Shown one piece after another: positions 12,847 through 19,019 of a stretch of DNA of 32,865 nt. This DNA comes from an uncultured Eubacteriales bacterium. Lineage in GTDB: Bacteria; Bacillota; Clostridia; Christensenellales; UBA1242. The position numbers and the translations under genes were made by a program. Position 1 is the stretch's first letter, and each line of letters starts with the position of its first letter. The stretch is from the NCBI GenBank assembly GCA_948607205.1, contig CAPERS010000012.1:1-32865 (forward strand). The letters run 5' to 3'. The notes under the pieces were generated by a model that had not been told where the DNA came from, searched no databases, and worked only from the letters and a program-made list of their open reading frames with translations.

Positions 12847-13653
12847 TTAAAATTTGATATCTTTAAGGTCAAAGTTCTTTATTTCTGAAGTGTTTTCTGT
12901 TTGGAAACGAACTGACACTGTTTTTTTGATGAGGTCACAATAGATAACCTTGCCTTCGCCGTCAGCGGTTTTAACGAAACTGTTAAGTTTTGGCATTTCT
13001 TTCAAAACTTCAACATAATAAGGGTTCTCAAAAGCAAGACAGCAAAGAAGTTTTCCACACAAACCGCTTATGCTGTTTGGATTGAGTGATAAACTTTGAT
13101 TTTTTGCCATTTTGATTGAAACATGGTCGGTGTAGTCAAGCCCCTGATTGCAACAGCAAACTTTTCCGCACGGACCAATTCCGCCAAGCACTTTTGTCGC
13201 GTCGCGAGGCCCAATTTGACGAAGTTCAATTCTTGTTTTAAACTTTTCAGCAAGTTCTTTGACAAGTTCACGAAAGTCAACTCTGTTTTCTGCTGTAAAA
13301 TTAACTGTGATACGTGATAAATTATAGTTGCCTTCAACAGAAATAATCTTCATTTCAAGTTTTCTTTTTTTGACCATTTCTTTTATCTCTGGAAGATAAC
13401 TTTCTGCTTTCTTATCATTTTCAAGTGCTGTTTGCACTTCTTCTTCACTTGCAAAGCGAACTACGTTTTTGATAGGTTCAACAAGTTGGTCGGCTGAAAC
13501 CTCTTCCTTTTCGCGAACAACTGTGACAATGTCTTTGCCTTTTTCAGTTTCCACCAAAACCTTATCACCTTTTTTGAGTTCAAGTCCGTTCGGGCTGAAA
13601 TAGTAGCCATTATTTCCATGCGCAAACTTCGCTGTTATAACTTCTATTTGCAT
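12847..13653 (-). CDS. ricT: RicT (YaaT), PSP1 domain protein
   Basis: 268 residues. The PSP1 domain has the typical start EVITAKFAHGNNGYYFSP and a Cys-rich core: GGIGPCGKVCCC, then NSISGLCGKLLCCLAFE. In Bacillus, RicT with RicA and RicF forms an Fe-S complex that assists RNase Y in mRNA processing and affects sporulation, competence and biofilm. All expected Cys residues seem present. The start overlaps the end of holB by 10 bases, and GGAGG lies about 10 bases upstream, so translation is coupled. YlbF and YmcA partners are not in the window. Confidence 0.95.
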   Translation of the reverse strand: MQIEVITAKFAHGNNGYYFSPNGLELKKGDKVLVETEKGKDIVTVVREKEEVSADQLVEPIKNVVRFASEEEVQTALENDKKAESYLPEIKEMVKKRKLEMKIISVEGNYNLSRITVNFTAENRVDFRELVKELAEKFKTRIELRQIGPRDATKVLGGIGPCGKVCCCNQGLDYTDHVSIKMAKNQSLSLNPNSISGLCGKLLCCLAFENPYYVEVLKEMPKLNSFVKTADGEGKVIYCDLIKKTVSVRFQTENTSEIKNFDLKDIKF

Positions 13654-14588
13654 AGATATTTAACCTCCAATATATTAAGTAAAAAATTTTCAATAGCCAA
13701 AGTGAAATTGATATTGAATGCCTTTTCTTTTGACAACCTTTCAAGCAAAAGTGCAATTTCACAAAGCGCGCGAACTGAATAGTCACTTTGAACTTCTGAC
13801 AGTCTTTCTCTGAAAGGCAGACGGACAAGTGATTGATTTCCACTTTTGATTTTTAAAAGATCTTCAATTGCAATTGCAAAAATTTCCAAACTCAAAAGCA
13901 GTTCATTCTTGTTGTCAAGCATTTGCTTTGAAAATTTGAGGACTTGGCTCGAATGTTTCATATCGCACAAAACAGAAACCATTCTTTCACAAATCTCTTC
14001 CAAATTTTTGCATTTTGAAAGGGCAATTGCCTTGCCGATATAACCGTCACAAATGTCAATAGCCAATCGGTCAGACACAACTTTTGAAATTTCGTTTTTG
14101 TCAAGTTTTTCAAGTTGGATTTTGTTGCATCTTGACCTTATCGTTGGCAAAACCATTTCGGTATTTTTGCATGTCAAAATGAGATAGACATTTTTTGTTG
14201 GCTCTTCAAGAGTTTTCAAAAGTTTGTTTTGAGCGCTGTCCATTGAGTTGTCGATATTTTCAATTATAAAAACCTTTTTGTCAGCAAAGATAGGTCTTAT
14301 AAAACTTTCAGCAACAATCTCTTCGCTGTCGGCAACCAAAAGTTTGTCTTTCTGAGGATACTTCTTAACATCAGGATGGGCATCCTTCTCAACTTTTTGG
14401 CAATGTTCACAAGTCTGGCAAGCTTTTCCGCCGTCCAAAATCAACATTGTCAGCGCTTTGGCAAACTCGCCTGCATAAAGTTCATCTTTTGTTTGCAACA
14501 AAATTGCCTGCGAAAGAGTGCCTTCACTTGCCTCTTTTTCAAGCATTTTGAAATCTTTAGTGTTTTTTATTATATTAAAAAGACTCAT
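13644..14588 (-). CDS. holB: DNA polymerase III delta' subunit
   Basis: 314 residues. The clamp-loader delta' subunit helps load the beta clamp. Visible: SQAILLQTKDELYAGEFA (Rossmann start with degenerate P-loop, normal for delta'), a zinc module CQTCEHCQ, VFIIENIDNSMDSAQNKLL then LEEPTKNVYLILTC (motif LKTLEEPP), and LPTIRSRC (the SRC motif acting on gamma). The C-terminal helical domain is typical. Heads the holB-ricT-yabB operon. It has no Shine-Dalgarno and instead an extended -10 exactly six bases before its ATG. Tmk and YaaQ, usually upstream, are replaced here by the Ca-ATPase operon on the same strand. Confidence 0.93.
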   Translation of the reverse strand: MSLFNIIKNTKDFKMLEKEASEGTLSQAILLQTKDELYAGEFAKALTMLILDGGKACQTCEHCQKVEKDAHPDVKKYPQKDKLLVADSEEIVAESFIRPIFADKKVFIIENIDNSMDSAQNKLLKTLEEPTKNVYLILTCKNTEMVLPTIRSRCNKIQLEKLDKNEISKVVSDRLAIDICDGYIGKAIALSKCKNLEEICERMVSVLCDMKHSSQVLKFSKQMLDNKNELLLSLEIFAIAIEDLLKIKSGNQSLVRLPFRERLSEVQSDYSVRALCEIALLLERLSKEKAFNINFTLAIENFLLNILEVKYLCK

Positions 14589-14594
14589 AGTTTC

Positions 14595-14622
14595 ATTTTA
14601 ACACAATTTGAAAACTTTTCAA
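14595..14622 (-). promoter_or_regulatory. holB operon promoter, leaderless architecture
   Basis: Minus strand TTGAAA (14617-14622), 16-base spacer, TG-T-TAAAAT (-10 at 14595-14600), then GAAACT and the ATG at 14588. The expected start nucleotide is at or within a base of the ATG. Confidence 0.65.
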
Positions 14623-14657
14623 AACAAATTTGCATTTTCATTTGCAAACAGAATTGC

Positions 14658-14685
14658 AAAAAAATAAAGAGGTTTTTCAACCTCT
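14658..14685 (-). terminator. Terminator of the uppP-ATPase operon
   Basis: Minus strand AGAGGTT-GAAA-AACCTCT followed by TTATTTTTTT. The 5' arm overlaps the last codons of the ATPase gene. Confidence 0.85.
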
Positions 14686-17298
14686 CTTTTTTCTTGTTAA
14701 TAAAAACTGACAAAGTTTGAAAATCTCGCTTGCAAGCATCATGATAAACGACAAGCCAAAAATTATCAGCCACTGAATGCCATTGAGTTTAACGAGTGAA
14801 AGGACACTATAAAGTGGCGTGAGCGCAATAAGTGCAATAAGTCCAAAGCAGAAAACAAGTGAGGCAATGAAAAATTTGTTTTTGAAAGGATTTGAAAGTA
14901 TCATTGCTTTGTTTGTTCGCATTGAAGCAAGATAGAACATTTGAATAATGTTAAGCGTATAGAACGCCATAGTCACTCCAACGCCTTCGCTGAAAAATCT
15001 TAAGCCAAGATAATAACTCATAACTGTCAACACTGTCTGGACAAGACCCAAAATAAATATTGACCAGCCAACACCGTCAGAGAACATGCCTTTTTTGGCA
15101 TTTCTAGGCCTATGTTTCATAAGGTCTTTTTCTGGCGCTTCAACTCCAAGTGCAATCGCCGGCAAACTGTCGGTTATGAGGTTAATAAAAAGTATTTGCA
15201 CTGGGAAAAGGAAGATGTTGTGAGGGAAAAGAATTGTCGCAAGGAAGAGTGATAAAATTTCGCCCATGTTGGCAGAAAAAAGAAACTTGACGGTTTTTTG
15301 AATGTTGGAATAAATCTTTCTCCCCTCTTCAACAGCAACAACAATGGTTGCAAAGTTATCATCTGTCACAATCAGGTCACTGACTTCTTTGGTTACATCA
15401 GTGCCGGCTATTCCCATGCCAATTCCTATATCTGCTTTTTTGAGTGATGGTGCGTCGTTGACGCCATCACCTGTCATTGCCACAACATGACCTTGTTTTT
15501 TAAGAGTTTCAACAATACGCACCTTATTCTCTGGACTAACGCGAGCAAAAACTGAAACATGGTCGATTCTGGCAAGAAGTTCCTTTTCGCTGAGTTTGTC
15601 AATATCTGCACCGCACATAACTTCGTTTATATCGGCAACAATTCCAATTTGCTTGGCAATTGCAAAAGCAGTTTCCTTGTGGTCACCTGTTATCATCACC
15701 GGTCGCATACCTGCTTTCAAACACTTTTCAACCGCTTTCTTGATTTCCTTGCGCGGTGGGTCAATCATACCAACAAGTCCAACAAAAACAAGGTCATCTT
15801 CTCTTATGGTGTCAGTCATTTTGAAAGCAACACCCAAAACGCGAAGTGCCTTCAAGCTCATTTCGCTGTTTGCCTTAGTGATTTGGCTAAGTTCACCTTC
15901 GCCAAGTGGACGGATAACACCGTTAAGCATAATATATTTGCATTTTTTGATAAGATAATCAAACGCGCCTTTGGTGAATTGAACTTTTTTACCCTCAAAA
16001 TTATTAAGCGTTGACATAAGTTTGCGACGAGAGTCAAATGGCTTTTCGCTTAGTCTTGTGTTTTGTTTGCAAAATTCTTCTTTTTTAAAGCCCTGCTTTT
16101 TGCCAAATTCAGAAAGTGCAATTTCTGTTGGGTCACCAACAAATTTGCCATGGCTTAAAGTGGTATCGTTGCAAAGAAGCATGCCTGCCATAAAAAGCGG
16201 AAAACTTTTGGTTTTTGAAAATCTGTCCTCTTGCATTGCGCCGTCATAATATGTTGCAACAACACTCATTTTGTTTTGCGTTATTGTGCCAGTTTTATCT
16301 GAGCAAATGACATCACAACAGCCAAGTGTTTCGACTGAGTGCATGCGTTTTACAATGGCTTTTTGCTTTGCAAGTCGTGCAATTCCAAGGCTCATGATGA
16401 TGGTTATAACTGCTGGCATACTTTCTGGAATGGCTGCGACTGAGATTGTTACCGCTGTGAGAAAGGCTTGAAGTGGCTGATTTGGTCTTGCAATCATTTC
16501 AAGCACAAAAGTTGCAAGCGCCATCGCAAGCACGATATATGTGAGGATCTTTCCAATATCCTTGATGCTTTTTTGAAGAGGAGTCATCTCTTTTTCAGTT
16601 GTTGCAATTTGGCTGGCAATTTTGCCTATTTCAGTCTGCGCGTTCACGCCGACCACCACGCCTGCCCCACGCCCAGCCGTGACGGTCGTCCCTTTGAACG
16701 CCATATTTTTTCGCTCCGCCAGTGCTGTTCCCGCTTTGTATATATGCTCGCAATGCTTTTCGACTGAATAACTTTCGCCAGTGAGCGAAGACTCGTCAAT
16801 CGCTAGACAATTGCTCTCAATCAGTCTAATGTCCGCCGGCACAATACTTCCGCCCTCAAGAAGAACAATATCTCCAACCACAATCGTCTTGTTGTTAACC
16901 TTACAAACCTGACCATCACGCAAAACTATGCCCTCAGGCTCAGTCATTTTTTTGAGCGCATCCAGCGCACGCTCGGCTTTGTTTTCTTGCAAAATTCCAA
17001 ACGTTGCATTCATGATGACTATGCCAAGAATGATGCACCCATCAATTATCTCGCTTGATGTCTTTTCAATTATGCCTATCACAATTGATATCGCTGATGC
17101 AATAAGAAGAATGAGAATCATAAGGTCTTTGAACTGCTCGGCAAACTTGGAAAAAATCGAACGCTTTTTGAACTCCACCTCCTTACTGTGAGAAAATGAT
17201 TTAAGCCTGTCGGTAGCCTCCAAGGATGTTAAGCCTTTCTTATCAGTTTTCAAAGACTGAAGCGTCTCTTCAATTGTCTGTGAATAGAATTCTTTCAT
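14677..17298 (-). CDS. Calcium-translocating P-type ATPase (SERCA/PMCA-like, P2 type)
   Basis: 873 residues, full length. Order: N-terminal cation ATPase domain, TM1-2, actuator domain with SSLTGES (TGES dephosphorylation loop), TM3-4 with AAIPESMPAVITI (TM4 Ca-site motif, ES in place of the usual EG), phosphorylation site DKTGTIT near residue 333, nucleotide domain with FTKGAFD, MITGDHKETA, TGDGVNDAPSLKKADIG hinge, and TM5-10 with FINLITDSLPAIALG (N-x-x-TD in TM6, Ca site II). It exports Ca2+ from the cytoplasm at the cost of ATP; Mn2+ transport cannot be excluded. It begins 21 bp after uppP, so the two are cotranscribed. AAGGGG lies about 12 bases before the ATG, rather far. Confidence 0.93.
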   Translation of the reverse strand: MKEFYSQTIEETLQSLKTDKKGLTSLEATDRLKSFSHSKEVEFKKRSIFSKFAEQFKDLMILILLIASAISIVIGIIEKTSSEIIDGCIILGIVIMNATFGILQENKAERALDALKKMTEPEGIVLRDGQVCKVNNKTIVVGDIVLLEGGSIVPADIRLIESNCLAIDESSLTGESYSVEKHCEHIYKAGTALAERKNMAFKGTTVTAGRGAGVVVGVNAQTEIGKIASQIATTEKEMTPLQKSIKDIGKILTYIVLAMALATFVLEMIARPNQPLQAFLTAVTISVAAIPESMPAVITIIMSLGIARLAKQKAIVKRMHSVETLGCCDVICSDKTGTITQNKMSVVATYYDGAMQEDRFSKTKSFPLFMAGMLLCNDTTLSHGKFVGDPTEIALSEFGKKQGFKKEEFCKQNTRLSEKPFDSRRKLMSTLNNFEGKKVQFTKGAFDYLIKKCKYIMLNGVIRPLGEGELSQITKANSEMSLKALRVLGVAFKMTDTIREDDLVFVGLVGMIDPPRKEIKKAVEKCLKAGMRPVMITGDHKETAFAIAKQIGIVADINEVMCGADIDKLSEKELLARIDHVSVFARVSPENKVRIVETLKKQGHVVAMTGDGVNDAPSLKKADIGIGMGIAGTDVTKEVSDLIVTDDNFATIVVAVEEGRKIYSNIQKTVKFLFSANMGEILSLFLATILFPHNIFLFPVQILFINLITDSLPAIALGVEAPEKDLMKHRPRNAKKGMFSDGVGWSIFILGLVQTVLTVMSYYLGLRFFSEGVGVTMAFYTLNIIQMFYLASMRTNKAMILSNPFKNKFFIASLVFCFGLIALIALTPLYSVLSLVKLNGIQWLIIFGLSFIMMLASEIFKLCQFLLTRKKRG

Positions 17299-17319
17299 TA
17301 ACTTTTCTTACCCCTTGTT

Positions 17320-18084
17320 TTAAATAAATTGTATGCATAGCGACAAAATCGATATGATAATTAGATAAAAACTAAACCACTTGAAACTTACCTTTTTCGT
17401 GAAAGCCAGCATAATTTTAATTGCAAATATACCAACAAGAAAGGCAACCAAAAAGCCAAGCGTCATGGAAAGTGCGTCAACGCTGACCGCATTGCCTTCC
17501 ATCACAATTTTGTAAACCTCCATAGCAAGCGAAAGAAGAATCACCGGAATCGACATAAGAAAGGAAAACTTTGCAACCTCTTCCTTTTCTCCGCCCGAAA
17601 GAAGCCCCGCGCAAATGGTTGAGCCAGAACGCGACACTCCCGGAAAAACTGCTAGCCCCTGCGCTATGCCCATAATGACCGCATTCTTCACAGTGAACTT
17701 GTCACTTGCAGTTTTTCGTTTAGTGATAACGCTTGTCGCAAAAAGCAAAACTGCGCTTATGAGAAAACAAATCGGCAAAAATGCACCGCCAAATGAGGCA
17801 TTGACAATTGGCATAAGCACCAAGACAATCAAGCATGTAGGAATGGTTGCAAGCACAATCTTCATGGTCTTTTCTGAGAATGGATGACGAATCAGTTCCC
17901 ACACCTCTTTTCTGAGAACCACGAGAATAGACAAAAGCGTTGCCACATGAAGAAGGATGCTGACAAACAAACTGTCTTCAATGCCAAACAGATTTGACAA
18001 AAGCACCAAGTGCCCGCTCGAAGACACTGGCAAAAATTCAGTCAATCCTTGAATAAGCCCCAAAATGATGATATAAAAAGTCAT
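17320..18084 (-). CDS. uppP: Undecaprenyl-diphosphatase (BacA type)
   Basis: 254 residues, membrane protein with about eight helices. It dephosphorylates undecaprenyl pyrophosphate, recycling the lipid carrier of cell-wall synthesis and giving bacitracin tolerance. The two catalytic signatures are present: LTEFLPVSSSGHLVLL near the N terminus and PGVSRSGSTICAGLLSG in the middle. Reverse frame extends to a TTG at 18123, but the family N terminus starts at the ATG at 18084. AGGAG lies about 13 bases upstream of it. Cotranscribed with the Ca-type ATPase, and divergent from the HTH gene at 18255. Confidence 0.94.
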   Translation of the reverse strand: MTFYIIILGLIQGLTEFLPVSSSGHLVLLSNLFGIEDSLFVSILLHVATLLSILVVLRKEVWELIRHPFSEKTMKIVLATIPTCLIVLVLMPIVNASFGGAFLPICFLISAVLLFATSVITKRKTASDKFTVKNAVIMGIAQGLAVFPGVSRSGSTICAGLLSGGEKEEVAKFSFLMSIPVILLSLAMEVYKIVMEGNAVSVDALSMTLGFLVAFLVGIFAIKIMLAFTKKVSFKWFSFYLIIISILSLCIQFI

Positions 18085-18202
18085 AGCCTGTTCCAAACTC
18101 CTATGTGAGCAAAGCCCAATCAATAAAAATTTATGGTCAAGCCATGAACAATATGATAAAAAGTTAAAAATTTTGTCAGATTATGAAAACAAAAAATCCC
18201 AA

Positions 18203-18240
18203 CCGTTTGGCAGGGTTTGAAAATTTTATCAACCAATTGG
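18203..18240. promoter_or_regulatory. Operator pair A/B in the promoter of HTH gene 1
   Basis: Site A AACCGTTTGGCAG (core CCGTTTGG, 18203-18210) and site B AACCAATTGGTT (core CCAATTGG, 18233-18240, a perfect 12-base palindrome at 18231-18242). Centres are 30 bp apart. Site B ends against the -10 TATAAT at 18242-18247, so a bound repressor would block RNA polymerase. The same motif occurs twice in the next intergenic region. Confidence 0.6.
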
Positions 18241-18241
18241 T

Positions 18242-18247
18242 TATAAT
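18242..18247 (+). promoter_or_regulatory. -10 box TATAAT of HTH gene 1, leaderless architecture
   Basis: Perfect TATAAT followed by seven bases (CTAACTA) and the ATG at 18255. The best -35 is TTGAAA at 18217-18222, with a long 19-base spacer. No Shine-Dalgarno. Confidence 0.55.
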
Positions 18248-18254
18248 CTAACTA

Positions 18255-18473
18255 ATGATTAGTATTTCAGAAACTTTTGCTAAGAGATTAAAACATCTTA
18301 GAGAAGAAAAATCTTTATCATTGGAAGAATTGTCACGACAAGTAGATATAAATGCTGTAACGCTTGGTCGCTGGGAAAAATGTCAGCGAACTCCGTCCAT
18401 TGAAAGCCTTTTTAAACTTGCCAAGTTTTTTGGTGTCACCTCCGATTATTTAATTGGTTTAGCCGACATTTAA
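18255..18473 (+). CDS. Small XRE-family HTH regulator 1
   Basis: 72 residues, almost entirely one HTH_3 domain: FAKRLKHLREEKSLSLEELS, then VDINAVTLGRWEKCQRTPSI (recognition helix with GRWEKCQRTPS), then LFKLAKFFGVTSDYLIGL. The C-terminal SDYLIGL ending is typical of Cro/CI-like regulators with no other domain. Product expected to bind short palindromes as a dimer. Operator B overlaps its -10, so autoregulation or regulation by regulator 3 is likely. Convergent with the next gene (their ends nearly meet at 18470-18473). Confidence 0.88.
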   Translation: MISISETFAKRLKHLREEKSLSLEELSRQVDINAVTLGRWEKCQRTPSIESLFKLAKFFGVTSDYLIGLADI

Positions 18474-18685
18474 AGTTCTTCTTTTTTGTTTTTAATTAAA
18501 TCTATTGGTCTAAGATTCATAACACGCGCAAATTTGCGGATAGTGGTATATCTACAGTTACAATTATAATATAGTATTCTGACCAACGTATCATGTTTAA
18601 TGCCACATTTCTTGCTAAAAGTATAATTTCCCATTTTCCTATCTAACATATACTTTATTATCCTATCTTTATCAAAATTTATCAT
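18470..18685 (-). CDS. Small HTH regulator 2 (Cro/XRE-like, divergent type)
   Basis: 71 residues. RIIKYMLDRKM, then YTFSKKCGIKHDTLVRILYY (helix-turn-helix), then YTTIRKFARVMNLRPIDLIK. This matches the minimal HTH domain of Firmicute Cro-like proteins, although it is more divergent than its two neighbours. An AGGG lies 7 bases before the ATG. Its promoter is the best in the window (TTGACA-17-TATAAT) and carries two operator copies, so it is probably the controlled output of the module, made strongly when the repressor leaves. Confidence 0.78.
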   Translation of the reverse strand: MINFDKDRIIKYMLDRKMGNYTFSKKCGIKHDTLVRILYYNCNCRYTTIRKFARVMNLRPIDLIKNKKEEL

Positions 18686-18697
18686 TTGCTTTCCCTA

Positions 18698-18738
18698 CCG
18701 ATTGGCAGTATTATAATCGACCGTTTGGTTGATGTCAA
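18698..18738 (-). promoter_or_regulatory. Consensus promoter of HTH gene 2 with operators C and D
   Basis: Minus strand: TTGACA (18733-18738), exactly 17 bases, TATAAT (18710-18715). Operator D (CCGTTTGG, 18721-18728) lies inside the spacer and operator C (CCGATTGG, 18698-18705) covers the predicted transcription start. Centres are 23 bp apart. Both share the ACC..TTGG motif of sites A and B. Confidence 0.8.
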
Positions 18739-18775
18739 TTATTTTGCATGATTTTATTTTAAAATGAAATAAATC

Positions 18776-18979
18776 ATGGAAATATTAGGCAAGAGAATAC
18801 AAGAACTGAGAAAAGAAAATAATTTATCTCAGAAAGAATTGGCTGAAAAGATTGGAGTAAGCGATGTCGCAATAAGTCGTTGGGAAAGAGGAACACGAAT
18901 TCCCAATGCAGAAAATATTGTGAATCTCTCCAATGTATTTAAAATATCGGCAGATTATTTATTAGGAATTATCGATTAA
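18776..18979 (+). CDS. Small XRE-family HTH regulator 3
   Basis: 67 residues, one HTH_3 domain: LGKRIQELRKENNLSQKELA, EKIGVSDVAISRWERGTRIP, LSNVFKISADYLLGI. Very close to the consensus for Firmicute XRE repressors. No Shine-Dalgarno; TAAAAT at 18760-18765 is ten bases upstream of the ATG, suggesting a very short leader. Divergent from regulator 2, sharing the 90-bp region with operators C and D. Followed by a strong terminator. Confidence 0.88.
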   Translation: MEILGKRIQELRKENNLSQKELAEKIGVSDVAISRWERGTRIPNAENIVNLSNVFKISADYLLGIID

Positions 18980-19008
18980 AAAAAACACCCACATGGGTGT
19001 TTTTTTTT
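18978..19008. terminator. Bidirectional terminator between HTH gene 3 and the AT-hook gene
   Basis: AAAAACACCC-ACAT-GGGTGTTTTT with long A and T tails, between two convergent genes. Confidence 0.88.
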
Positions 19009-19019
19009 CGTTTTGTGCC

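Noticed and set aside
14062..14073. Additional ACCGATTGGCTA operator copy in holB
   Set aside because: Inside coding sequence away from any promoter; probably chance, noted as a caution for the operator motif.
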